DNA of 64,000 nucleotides from contig NZ_BJOU01000001.1 in NCBI RefSeq assembly GCF_009932435.1, forward strand, positions 1 to 64,000. The letters are read 5' to 3'. The notes under the pieces are model-generated. The model was given only the letters and a program-made list of their open reading frames with translations, did not search any database and had not been told where the DNA came from. The position numbers were made by a program, and so were the translations under genes. Shown here piece after piece: positions 25,991 through 33,943 of this stretch. Every line of letters begins with the position of its first letter. Within the stretch, counting starts at the first letter, position 1. The stretch comes from Gordonia crocea. GTDB lineage: Bacteria; Actinomycetota; Actinomycetes; Mycobacteriales; Mycobacteriaceae.

Positions 25991-27174
25991 CGGCCCGCCC
26001 CCTGTTGGCGCGGCCGACGCTTGCGGGCGGGCCGACCCGCCTTCTCAGCGGTTCCGCCGGTCGACGGAACCGTCGCCAGACCCGGGATCCGTTTCGCCGG
26101 CACCAGTCCGGCGGGTTGCTTGCGGACCCGGCCGGGGGTGATGCCGTCGGCGGTCATCGCCTCCAGCAGCTCCGGCAGGGCCTCGCACAGGGCATCGTCG
26201 GCAGCCTTGTCCTGGGCCGGGGTCGTCGCCTGTCCGTCGGCGACGACGGACCGGATGTCGACCTCGTCGCCGACGCTCACCTGCACCGCGTGGCCGTCAC
26301 CGGCACGTCGGGCGACCAGCGAATCGGGCGTGTCGAGCCCGACGTCGACGGTGGCGTAGCCGAGTTCGCCCAGGGAGGCGCGCAGCGAATCCAGGACGGC
26401 GCGACGGTCGCGCTCGCGTTGTTCGTCGGCCGCCTGCGTCCGGGCGAGCACAGCGATCTGGTCGAGGGCGGCGGATTCGTCGGCGCCACCGTCGATCGAC
26501 GCCTCCACCCGGTCGAGGCGCTGGCGCAGTGCCGCCGGGCGCAGCAATGCGCCCACGGCGGCCCGCACGGCACCTAGTTGCGACAGCTGTGCCTGGCGGT
26601 GTTCCCGCGTGCGGGCCGCCCGGGCGATCGTCGACGACAGTTCCGACAGGCTCATCGCCGCCTCGGCGGCGGTGCTGGCGGTCGCGGCGCTGCGGGCGGC
26701 GCGCTCGACCGCGGCGTCGACGAACGCGGCCGCCCGCAGGCGATCAACCACCTCACGGCGATGCGCGCCGACATCGAAAGCCGGTGCGGCATCGCCCGGT
26801 TCGGCTTGACTGGCCGGTGATGCTTGACTGCCGGCGGCCCGGCGCGCCGCGTCGTCTTGGGCCGCGATCTGGTCGAGACCGGCCGAGATGTCGATGGCCA
26901 CGGCCCGCCCCGCGCGCTCCACGAGGGCGGCGTTCAACACCTCCTCGGCACCGACGATCTGCTCCTCGAACCGGGCGCACACGGCCTCGACGTCGTCGGC
27001 GGTGTCACCGGGCGCCTCGGGCACCGCCACCGCCGGGACCGCTACCCCGTGGGCCGCGGCGCGGCGGGCGAGGTGGTCGCACCGCACCCGCAGTCCCTGC
27101 CAGCGCGCGCGTGCCTCCTCCAGGCGCCGCCGGGCTTGGGCGAGTTCGTACTCGATCCCTTTCGGACCGCTCAC
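25987..27174 (-). CDS. Coiled-coil protein, first gene of AAA/kinase operon
   Basis: 395 residues from the GTG at 27174, six bases after a GGAGG site; the GTG at 27180 abuts that site. Rich in Ala, Arg and Glu with long heptad-like helices (about residues 5-60, 120-260). The C-terminus is basic (PARKRRPRQQ). No catalytic motif and no family recognised. It overlaps the ClpB-like gene by 4 bases. A scaffold or substrate adaptor for the ATPase is a reasonable guess. Confidence 0.7.
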   Translation of the reverse strand: MSGPKGIEYELAQARRRLEEARARWQGLRVRCDHLARRAAAHGVAVPAVAVPEAPGDTADDVEAVCARFEEQIVGAEEVLNAALVERAGRAVAIDISAGLDQIAAQDDAARRAAGSQASPASQAEPGDAAPAFDVGAHRREVVDRLRAAAFVDAAVERAARSAATASTAAEAAMSLSELSSTIARAARTREHRQAQLSQLGAVRAAVGALLRPAALRQRLDRVEASIDGGADESAALDQIAVLARTQAADEQRERDRRAVLDSLRASLGELGYATVDVGLDTPDSLVARRAGDGHAVQVSVGDEVDIRSVVADGQATTPAQDKAADDALCEALPELLEAMTADGITPGRVRKQPAGLVPAKRIPGLATVPSTGGTAEKAGRPARKRRPRQQGAGR

Positions 27175-27388
27175 TGCCACCCTCCTCCTGCCCCGGCCTG
27201 CAGCGTCCACCCTAGGCGAGGAGGCGGCCGGGATTCGGGGACAAACCGGTAAAGGACCCAAAGAGGTGAGTAACCGCTTGGCGACCGCGCCAGGCCCGCC
27301 TTCCCTGGCCCGATCGGGTGATAATCCCCGTCGTTGGCGCTTGTCGGGCCCCGGGTTGGTATAGAACGAGATTCGAAAGGGGTTGACC

Positions 27389-28408
27389 GTGGACGACGAG
27401 GAACTGAGCCGTTTGATCGCGGCGTCTGCCCTCGCCGCCTCCGCGGATGCCGACGCCACCGACGAGCGGGTGCGCCGCGAGCGCGCCGAGCAATCCGAAC
27501 GCGCACGCCTCGAGGCGCAGCGCCGGGAGGCGGCTGCGCAGGCCCAGGCCCGGGCGGCCGAAGAGCGTGCCCATCGCCGCGCCGAATCGCTGCGCGGCCT
27601 GACCAAAGTGCTGTTCGCGGTGCCCTATTGCCTGGTGATCCTCGCCGGATTCGACTTGGAACACCCGTCCCCGTCTCTCGTCTGGTACCTGGTCATCAGT
27701 GTCGCGATCAGCGCGATCCTGGCCACCGCGGCCTGCTATTTCTCCGACCGGGTCCTGGGGCGGCCGCTGCGCTGGATTCTGGCGGTCTGTACCTCGCTCG
27801 GCTTCTCCCTCGGCTGGTGGCTCGGCGTCGCCGGCGGCTCACAGTTGTTCTTCCTGCCGATCCTGACCACGACGCTGGCCTACGCCGGTGCCGCCTGGCT
27901 GTCGAACAACACCCCGGCGGTGGCCACCGCCGGGGTGTTGTCCGCCTCCGCCAGCGCGAAGCTGCGCATCGCGAGCCGCGCGTCCTGGGCGGGTGTCCTC
28001 CTCGGCGGCTATCAACTCATGGCCAGCGCCTCCCCCACCCTGGCGCGCAGCGCCGACAAGTGGGCCCGACGCGAGGCGGGGAGTGTCTGGGGTTTCTGGC
28101 AGGCGGTGGTGTCCTGGTTCGGCGGGGTATCGCGCACCGACGACCTGGCCTGGTGGGTCATCCCGTGCACGGTGCTGATCATCGTGATGAACGTGTGGAA
28201 GTCGGGCCGGGCGCCATCGGGCGACCCGGATTCGGAGAACCGCTATTCCACCGCAGAGGCCGTCATCATCGCCGTCGCGGCGGTCGGATCCGTGTTGGGC
28301 ATCCTGCACCAGTGGACCTACGTCATGCTGATCGTTGGCTACGTCGTCGTCTGGGTGGCATGTATCGGAATCGCTCTGGCCATCGTGATCGGCTGGTTCA
28401 CGGGCTGA
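27389..28408 (+). CDS. Polytopic membrane protein paired with the AAA/kinase operon
   Basis: 339 residues from the GTG at 27389, six bases after AAAGGGG; an in-frame TTG at 27383 is less likely. Residues 1-75 form an Arg/Glu/Ala-rich coiled coil. At least six hydrophobic segments follow. It is divergent from the coiled-coil/AAA+ operon over a 214-base shared upstream region. The paralogue at 1-415 starts with almost the same residues and is also next to a ClpB-like gene, so this membrane protein and that ATPase form a conserved pair. Function unknown. Confidence 0.75.
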   Translation: MDDEELSRLIAASALAASADADATDERVRRERAEQSERARLEAQRREAAAQAQARAAEERAHRRAESLRGLTKVLFAVPYCLVILAGFDLEHPSPSLVWYLVISVAISAILATAACYFSDRVLGRPLRWILAVCTSLGFSLGWWLGVAGGSQLFFLPILTTTLAYAGAAWLSNNTPAVATAGVLSASASAKLRIASRASWAGVLLGGYQLMASASPTLARSADKWARREAGSVWGFWQAVVSWFGGVSRTDDLAWWVIPCTVLIIVMNVWKSGRAPSGDPDSENRYSTAEAVIIAVAAVGSVLGILHQWTYVMLIVGYVVVWVACIGIALAIVIGWFTG

Positions 28409-28448
28409 CCCGTGACCGATCCACACAATAGAAGGGTGGGAGATCTCC

Positions 28449-28577
28449 ATGACCGACCGGGTTGGGCACATCGGCTGGGGCGCGTTCCTGGACTGCCCGC
28501 ACCTGGTGGTCGAGTGCTCACCCGGATCCTTCGCCCACCGGTACTGCGAGGCCAACGGCATCCACCATGTCGGCTGA
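28449..28577 (+). CDS. Small 42-residue protein coupled to permease
   Basis: Starts MTDRVGHIGW and has three cysteines (two in DCPHLVVEC) and four histidines. A GGGTGGGAG stretch 6 bases upstream can serve as ribosome site. Its stop lies 11 bases inside the permease gene, so translation may be coupled. The Cys/His content would suit metal binding. No family recognised; the short length keeps confidence modest. Confidence 0.4.
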   Translation: MTDRVGHIGWGAFLDCPHLVVECSPGSFAHRYCEANGIHHVG

Positions 28578-29706
28578 GTCACCGGCGACTGCGCCGGGAC
28601 TCGGCGGTTTCGTCAAGAGCCACCTGTTTCCGATCGTCGCGTCGGCGCTGGCGCTGGCCTCGTGCTTCGTCGTCCGTCCGTCGCGGGAGTACCTCCACTA
28701 TTTCGAGCCCCGCACGCTCGTGAGCCTCTTCTGCTTCCTCGCCGTCGTCCGGGCGCTGGAAAGCGCCCACGTGATCAACGAGTTGGCCGAGGTCACGGTG
28801 CGGTGGCTGCGATCCCGGCGCGCACTCATCATCGGGTTGGTCTTCCTGGCGCTCGTCGCTTCGATGCTGATCACCAACGACATGGCGCTGATCGCTTTCC
28901 TGCCCCTGGCCTACACGGCGCTGAAGAACACCGGCAACCTGCGCTATCTGGCATTCACGTTTGTGATGATGGCCGTTGCCGCCAACCTCGGCGGAATGAT
29001 CACCCCGTTCGGCAGCCCCCAAAACCTCTACCTGTACCAGCAGTTCCATATTCCGTTCCTCGAGTTCCTCCGGGTGATGTCACCACCGTTCCTCATCTCG
29101 GTGGTGCTGATCCTCGCCGTCTCCGCGGCGGTGCGGTCGAAGCCGGTGACCCCGTTTGACTCGGTCGGAACCGTTGACGTCCGTCGGGCCGTGCTGTACG
29201 CCTTACTCTTCGGCATCGTCGTCGCGATCGTGCTGCGCGTCGTCCCGGTGTGGAGCGGGGCCATCGTGATCGGTGCACTCCTCCTCGTCGACCGGGCCGC
29301 CCTCCGCTCCGTCGATTACGGGCTGATGCTGACATTCGTCGCATTCTTCCTGCTCACCGGCAACATCAAGCAGATCCATGCGGTGGATACCGTCCTGTCG
29401 GACGTGCTCGATGGGCGCGTCCTCGTCTTGAGCGCCTTGGCCAGCCAGTTCATCTCGAACGTCCCGACCGCTTTCCTGTTCGCCCCCTTCACCGACAACT
29501 ACCAGGAGCTCTTGGTCGGGGTGAACATCGGCGGCGTCGGCACCGTCATCGCCTCCCTGGCAAGCCTGATCGCACTGCGCCACTACAACCAGTACCAACC
29601 CGGCGAGTCCCGCCGCTTCATGCGGATATTCTCGATTGTCAACTTCGGGTTTCTGGCGGTGCTGTTGGTATCGATGCAAGCCCTGTTCACATCGGGGGCA
29701 TTCTGA
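28567..29706 (+). CDS. SLC13/ArsB-type ion permease
   Basis: 379 residues, about ten hydrophobic segments. Family motifs include LITNDMALIAFLPL in the first half and the pseudo-repeat FISNVPTAFLFAPF in the second half, the paired N-D/N-V hairpin loops of ion transporters in the SLC13/ArsB/NhaD group. FGSPQNLYLY is also typical of the fold. It is shorter than ArsB (~430). The ion or acid carried cannot be stated from sequence. The ATG at 28567 gives a normal N-terminus before the first membrane segment. Confidence 0.78.
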   Translation: MSAESPATAPGLGGFVKSHLFPIVASALALASCFVVRPSREYLHYFEPRTLVSLFCFLAVVRALESAHVINELAEVTVRWLRSRRALIIGLVFLALVASMLITNDMALIAFLPLAYTALKNTGNLRYLAFTFVMMAVAANLGGMITPFGSPQNLYLYQQFHIPFLEFLRVMSPPFLISVVLILAVSAAVRSKPVTPFDSVGTVDVRRAVLYALLFGIVVAIVLRVVPVWSGAIVIGALLLVDRAALRSVDYGLMLTFVAFFLLTGNIKQIHAVDTVLSDVLDGRVLVLSALASQFISNVPTAFLFAPFTDNYQELLVGVNIGGVGTVIASLASLIALRHYNQYQPGESRRFMRIFSIVNFGFLAVLLVSMQALFTSGAF

Positions 29707-29709
29707 CCA

Positions 29710-29731
29710 AGCCCGGCCGGTTCGCCGGGCT
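29710..29731. terminator. Hairpin between convergent permease and regulator genes
   Basis: AGCCCGGC-CGGTTC-GCCGGGCT, a perfect 8-base stem starting 4 bases after the permease stop. No run of T follows. Plausible terminator for the permease transcript. Confidence 0.45.
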
Positions 29732-29848
29732 CGAGCACCAATCCTGGCGCACCTACGAGCACGTCTCGGCGAGGCGTATCGGCGTACCGGGGTCGTCATC
29801 GACCCGTACGAGTCGAGCCCGCCGGAGGACCTTCCGCCCGTCCGGTGA

Positions 29849-30469
29849 TCACGCACCGGAGGGGCGGACCGGACCGGTCTGCGCCCCCGGCAACGTGATC
29901 CAACCGTCGGCGACCATCTGCAACAGCAGCTGCGCCTTGTTCTGCGCCGGCCGTCCGGCCGCCTCGTATTTGGCCGCTACCCGCCGCTTGTGCGACTTCA
30001 CGGTCGCCTCCGCGAGCGTGAACCGCTGAGCGGTTTCGGCGATCGTCGCGCCCAGCACGTACTCGGTGACGACTTCGCGCTCGCGGTGGGACAGGTGGAC
30101 GAGGTCGCGCCGGGTGCCGGCTGCGGGCCCGACGGCATTGTGCAGGATCCGGCCGAGTTCGCTGGCCGCCGAGGATCCGCGCAACAGGTGGGTGCGCCCC
30201 ACCCGCCGCGACGACTGTCCGGACGGGATGAGGACGACGAGTGGGACCGGCCGACCGGGCAGGTCCCGCGCGACCCGCGCCGCCATGAGTTCGTCGCGCA
30301 CGATGACCACTCGCGGACGCTGGTCGGCAACGCCGTTCAGCGGGACGAGATCGGCGCGGTAGCCGCATTTCTCGACCAGTGCGGCGGCGGCGCAATCGAA
30401 TGCCGATCCATCCGTGACGACGACCACGGGTGCTGCCGGGGTCGCGGTCCAATCGAGCGCTTCACTCAT
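29849..30469 (-). CDS. LuxR-type transcriptional regulator
   Basis: 206 residues, ATG at 30469 with an AGGAGGA site 6 bases upstream. The N-terminal ~125 residues form a Rossmann-like, receiver-like domain (VVVVTDGSAFDC, VVIVRDELM) without a full set of phosphoacceptor residues. The C-terminus is a LuxR helix-turn-helix: LSHREREVV, TIAETAQRFTLAEATVKSHKRRV. It is a paralogue of the broken regulator at 6431. A GGGGAAACGGC motif lies 46 bases before its start, so it may control itself and the other genes with this motif. Confidence 0.85.
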   Translation of the reverse strand: MSEALDWTATPAAPVVVVTDGSAFDCAAAALVEKCGYRADLVPLNGVADQRPRVVIVRDELMAARVARDLPGRPVPLVVLIPSGQSSRRVGRTHLLRGSSAASELGRILHNAVGPAAGTRRDLVHLSHREREVVTEYVLGATIAETAQRFTLAEATVKSHKRRVAAKYEAAGRPAQNKAQLLLQMVADGWITLPGAQTGPVRPSGA

Positions 30470-30515
30470 GGGGTTCCTCCTGTGGTTTCAGCGGCGGGCA
30501 TACCGGTACCCGGAA

Positions 30516-30526
30516 GCCGTTTCCCC
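30516..30526 (-). promoter_or_regulatory. GGGGAAACGGC motif, copy 3
   Basis: Minus-strand copy 46 bases before the LuxR regulator start. Followed by TTC rather than TAG. Suggests autoregulation. Confidence 0.55.
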
Positions 30527-30732
30527 ACACGAGTCGCCAGCGCGCGCGACGCGCGTAAGGTGATCGGTCATGCGAGGCGCTCGGAGTAGATTGCCGCGGC
30601 AAGAACATCTACTGCCATAGGAGACCCTCCCTCTCGCACCGGGATGGTCGGGTACGCGACCGGCACCCCTACCGCGACGACGCCCAACCCCAACGACTCC
30701 CCCGCCGGCCACCCCCTTGCCCGGCCGACCTC

Positions 30733-30761
30733 TTGCCCGTCGGTGGGGAAACGGCTAGTTT
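30733..30761 (+). promoter_or_regulatory. Promoter with GGGGAAACGGC motif, copy 4
   Basis: TTGCCC at 30733-30738, a 17-base spacer, and TAGTTT at 30756-30761 form a good -35/-10 pair. The motif GGGGAAACGGC (30745-30755) fills the spacer right up to the -10. This places the motif where a regulator could act on a suboptimal promoter. Confidence 0.5.
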
Positions 30762-30862
30762 GGTGGATTCGCGCCCAGCGCGAATCGCGAGCATTCGCTC
30801 CTTCACCGACGCCCCATCCGGGGTGAGCTCTGCCCTGAGCCGTGTCCACACAAGGAGGAGAA

Positions 30863-31171
30863 ATGAACAGCCACAACCCCGACGTCGTCGAGGACGCGAT
30901 CGAGCGCCGCAAGGTGCGCGACCCGGAGATGATCCACCGGATCCGCTCGGAACTACTCCGGGCCGCATCGGGGGTGCACCGCCGCCGGCTGCGCGAGTGG
31001 GCCGCCGACGACGACGCCGAGTTCCCCACCGAGACGGAGTCGCAACGGATCGCGATCGTCGAGGTCGAACTGCTCATCCGCTCGCTCGGCAAGTACGCGG
31101 GGATCCCCGGCGAGGACCTGTTCACCGAGCCGTTGATCCGGATGCTGCACTCCCCGTTCGAATGGGAGTGA
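30863..31171 (+). CDS. Small conserved-looking protein, motif-controlled
   Basis: 102 residues, ATG at 30863 with AAGGAGGAG 4 bases upstream, a very strong ribosome site. The protein is helical and charged (EDAIERRKVRDPEMIHRIRSE), with no cysteine, signal peptide or membrane segment. No family was recognised. It is alone in its transcript: a strong hairpin follows. The shared upstream motif groups it with the CHAT and PaaK-ThiF operons. Confidence 0.65.
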   Translation: MNSHNPDVVEDAIERRKVRDPEMIHRIRSELLRAASGVHRRRLREWAADDDAEFPTETESQRIAIVEVELLIRSLGKYAGIPGEDLFTEPLIRMLHSPFEWE

Positions 31172-31179
31172 CCGGCCCG

Positions 31180-31206
31180 CCCCGCACACCGCCACGGTGT
31201 GCGGGG
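31180..31206. terminator. Strong hairpin terminator between convergent genes
   Basis: CCCCGCACACC-GCCAC-GGTGTGCGGGG, an 11-base perfect stem between the 102-residue gene and the DUF6745 gene on the other strand. No T run; may act in both directions. Confidence 0.65.
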
Positions 31207-31211
31207 CCGGC

Positions 31212-32366
31212 TCAGCGCCGCGCCTGCAGACCCCGATAGACCTCCGCCGATACCCCGTATGAATCGGCGATCGCCTCCACCGGATCGTCGAGATCGGCGC
31301 GCACCACGATGCCGTACCGCCGCGCACTGCCATCCCGCTCCAGTGACCCGTTGGTGCACAAGCAAACTCGGACGTCACGGGGGTAGGCCTCCAGAATCTC
31401 GTCGGGGAGGTCGTACAACTCCAGCCGATGCGGCGCGTTGCCCGGGTCTGGTGCCTCGGCGACCAGTTGGGCGCCGGCCCGGGTGAGGAACTCGCCCCAG
31501 CCCATGTGCTCGGCCGCGCACCGGCGCACCTCGAGGTTGCGCTCCGCCAGGATCCGGGCGACCGACCACGACTCCCCGTGGATCATGTCCGCCGGCACCG
31601 CGGTGCCGTGCCACGCGTACACCGCGTACCCGTCGGCGAAGATCAGGGCGGGCCCGTCCTCACCGTGCAGGCATCCCATGGCGTCGCAGCGGATCACCGT
31701 CGGACGCTCCACCACAACCACCGCACCGTCCATCGGCCACCAGCACCCGACCGCGGCGGTCAGCGCGGCGACTGCCGTCAACCGGCTGGTGTCACTGATC
31801 CCGGCGAACGTCGTCTCGCAGATCAGCCGGGCGAGCCACACCCCATCCCACCAGGCGCTCAGCTCGGAGCAGTACCAGGAGGCCAAGGGGTCGGCCAGCC
31901 GGTCTTCCTTGTGGACGACGGCGGCGGCATCGAGTTGTCGGACGATCTGGCGCCACATCGGCTGATCGAGTTCGGTTCCCTGGCCCAACCGCGCACGCGC
32001 GCCCAACGCCCGCCAGATCCGCTCGTCGAGCGTGCGCGAACCCTCGTCGAGCAGCATCCGCTCCAACTGGTCGTCGAGGTCGTCGCGGAGGTCCTTGCCC
32101 ATGTGTGGTCCGAGGTGACGGTGATCGGCCGCCAACCGCATGACGTGTGCGATCCCGGCGACCGGCGAGTCCACCCGGGTGACCGTGCTCGGCGGGGAAA
32201 ATCCGAATGCCTGGTAGACCCGGTCCACGAGATACCGCACGTCATGGCGGTCACACCGCTCGGTGGAGAGCACGCGCCGCTCCCAGAACTCGCCGATCCG
32301 GGCGGCGTACTCCAGTTGCTCCGCGCTCAACGCCCCGCGGGGCCCGATACCCCTCAGCTCCGTCAT
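31212..32366 (-). CDS. DUF6745-type protein
   Basis: 384 residues, no membrane segment. The motif block CLHGEDGPALIFADGYAVYAWHG (about residues 228-250) followed by VPADMI is the signature of the DUF6745 family, usually seen in actinobacterial and cyanobacterial accessory regions. Role unknown. The N-terminal half is helical (ERMLLDEGSRTLDERIWRAL). It follows the 136-residue gene by 4 bases, so the two form an operon. The C-terminal ~60 residues look like a separate small domain (DVRVCLCTNGSLERDGSARRYG). Confidence 0.7.
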   Translation of the reverse strand: MTELRGIGPRGALSAEQLEYAARIGEFWERRVLSTERCDRHDVRYLVDRVYQAFGFSPPSTVTRVDSPVAGIAHVMRLAADHRHLGPHMGKDLRDDLDDQLERMLLDEGSRTLDERIWRALGARARLGQGTELDQPMWRQIVRQLDAAAVVHKEDRLADPLASWYCSELSAWWDGVWLARLICETTFAGISDTSRLTAVAALTAAVGCWWPMDGAVVVVERPTVIRCDAMGCLHGEDGPALIFADGYAVYAWHGTAVPADMIHGESWSVARILAERNLEVRRCAAEHMGWGEFLTRAGAQLVAEAPDPGNAPHRLELYDLPDEILEAYPRDVRVCLCTNGSLERDGSARRYGIVVRADLDDPVEAIADSYGVSAEVYRGLQARR

Positions 32367-32370
32367 CGGC

Positions 32371-32781
32371 TCAGTCGAGGACGGGCCGTCCGATTTCGGC
32401 CTGACGGCGGATCTGATAGGTCCCCTCGCCGACGAGGAGTCCGCCGTGTTCCTCGTGGCTCAGGAACACCTCGGAACCGGCGGGCACGGTCAGCACACCC
32501 ACGACCTTCACGTCGTAGTGCTCCCCCAGGCGCAGCGCGCGCCAGTAGGCGGGCCCGCACGGATGCAGGGTGTGGGTGTTGGCCGACGCCTCCGATTCGA
32601 CGACGACAACGGTGCGCGGCATCTCCTCGGTCGCGGGCTCCTCGTCGTCGGCGCGGACCACCAGCACGTCTCCTTGCGCCCCGGCCGTGGTGATGATCGG
32701 GATCGTGGCGTCGTGGTCGAGGTGGTCGAGCACGCGCTTGCCGGTCGTTTCGACCATTTGGCCAATCGTCCACACCGTCAT
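32371..32781 (-). CDS. Small protein in DUF6745 operon
   Basis: 136 residues from the ATG at 32781, with GGAAGGA upstream. A beta-rich C-terminal half (YDVKVVGVLTVPAGSEVFLSHEEHGGLLV) follows a helical start (TIGQMVETTGKRVLDHLDH). No signal peptide. I do not recognise the family. The tight coupling to the DUF6745 gene suggests a shared function. Confidence 0.6.
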   Translation of the reverse strand: MTVWTIGQMVETTGKRVLDHLDHDATIPIITTAGAQGDVLVVRADDEEPATEEMPRTVVVVESEASANTHTLHPCGPAYWRALRLGEHYDVKVVGVLTVPAGSEVFLSHEEHGGLLVGEGTYQIRRQAEIGRPVLD

Positions 32782-32951
32782 GTCAGGGTCCTTCCTGTTC
32801 CCGTGTGCGACGAGGCTAGCGATCCGCTCCGACATTGCGCGCCGCCCGATCGGACCAACCGCCGCCCTCACCCGATTCGGGTAGTCGCCTACTCGAGCCG
32901 GGGGCGCCCAGCGGTGTGACGCTCGATCCACCCCTGGAGAGGAGATCCCCG

Positions 32952-33398
32952 ATGAAGACCGCAACGCCCCTGACCGTCGTCAGCTTCCCCACCCTGATCG
33001 CCCCTGCCCTGATCATCACCGCCCTGACCATCACCGCGCCGGCACCCGACGCCGTGGCCGCACCCCAGCCTCCCGGGGTGAAGGCCCTCGAGGTCGGGAC
33101 AACCTCGGGGACGGGCGTGTACGGCATGGGATGCGAATACGGCGCGTTCGCGACGGTGGGGGCCAACGCCGGCTGGGTCACCTTCACCGAGGAATCGGCC
33201 TCCGGCGGCGACAAGATCGTTCTGGGCAAGGTCCGACCCCGCCACACCGACCACATTGCCGCCATCGAGTGGACGCCCAAGAAGCCCGGTTTGCGCCGCG
33301 TTACCGCGGTCCAACAGGGCTCGACCCGCGTCGCGACGACGCCGATCCTGCGCGCTGGCCCGTCGTTCCACCTCGGCCCGTTCTGCTTCGGCATCTAG
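32952..33398 (+). CDS. Small secreted cysteine protein, copy A
   Basis: 148 residues. Residues 1-37 are a Sec signal peptide ending near PDAVAA. The mature part is beta-rich with two cysteines: MGCEYGAFATV near the start and FCFGI at the very end, likely one disulfide. WTPKKPGLRRVTAVQ matches WTPTTPGRRTLQAVQ in the next gene, so the two are tandem duplicates. An Ig-like or cell-surface protein is possible. GGAGAG upstream supports the ATG. Confidence 0.7.
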   Translation: MKTATPLTVVSFPTLIAPALIITALTITAPAPDAVAAPQPPGVKALEVGTTSGTGVYGMGCEYGAFATVGANAGWVTFTEESASGGDKIVLGKVRPRHTDHIAAIEWTPKKPGLRRVTAVQQGSTRVATTPILRAGPSFHLGPFCFGI

Positions 33399-33525
33399 CG
33401 CCGGTTAGTCCGTTTGGGGGAGATTTGCCGACCCACAGCGTTCTCCCAGCGATTTCGCGGGTTCGACTCATCGAAATGTCGCATCCTGTAGGTGGTTGAC
33501 ACTTTTGACCACCGAGGAGATCGAT

Positions 33526-33936
33526 GTGAGAAGGACGACTGCCGCAGCGTGCGGAGTTGCCGCCGGCTGCGTTGCCGCGACCATGCTGACCGCCCCGACC
33601 GCATCGGCGACGGTCGTGTCGCGGGTGGGTCTGCCCTCCCCCGGTTCGTTCTCGAACTTCACCATCGGGTGCCGCTATGAGGCCCGGGTCAAGGTCAACG
33701 ACGCCGCTACCGTCGTGCGGCTGGTCGAGAGCCGCGAGGGCAGCGGTCTGAAGACCGTCGTGGCCCGCACCATCCCCGCCGCCGACACCGCCGTTTTCGT
33801 GTGGACCCCGACGACCCCTGGTCGCCGGACCCTGCAGGCGGTGCAACCGACCCGGGGCCGTCTGGTCTACAGCCACCCGATCACCGTCACCGTCTCCCGC
33901 GGGATCACCGCCGCCGGATTCTGCTTCTCGATCTGA
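33526..33936 (+). CDS. Small secreted cysteine protein, copy B
   Basis: 136 residues from the GTG at 33526, after a GAGGAGA site. Signal peptide of ~28 residues ending APTASA. The mature domain has IGCRYEARVKV and a closing FCFSI, like its upstream neighbour, and the same WTP-x-x-PG-x-R motif. The pair shares fold and cysteine positions but only modest identity, so the duplication is old. Function unknown. Confidence 0.7.
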   Translation: MRRTTAAACGVAAGCVAATMLTAPTASATVVSRVGLPSPGSFSNFTIGCRYEARVKVNDAATVVRLVESREGSGLKTVVARTIPAADTAVFVWTPTTPGRRTLQAVQPTRGRLVYSHPITVTVSRGITAAGFCFSI

Positions 33937-33943
33937 TTTCCCG

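Larger units (their letters stand above)
30470..30862. promoter_or_regulatory. Divergent regulatory region with two motif copies
   Basis: 393 bases between the LuxR regulator (minus) and the 102-residue protein gene (plus). It contains GGGGAAACGGC once in each direction (30516-30526 minus, 30745-30755 plus), each pointing toward its gene. Two tiny minus-strand frames (16 and 27 codons) are present but the second spans the motif, so I do not annotate them. No other gene was recognised. Confidence 0.5.

Noticed and set aside
20349..27174. Type VI secretion regulatory cluster (kinase, PP2C, FHA, ClpV-like)
   Set aside because: No Tss structural genes, and the organism is an actinobacterium; the resemblance is limited to the signalling parts.
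30488..30619. Two tiny overlapping minus-strand frames (16 and 27 codons) before the LuxR gene
   Set aside because: The first has a plausible ribosome site, but the second runs through the conserved GGGGAAACGGC motif, which better explains the sequence as a promoter.
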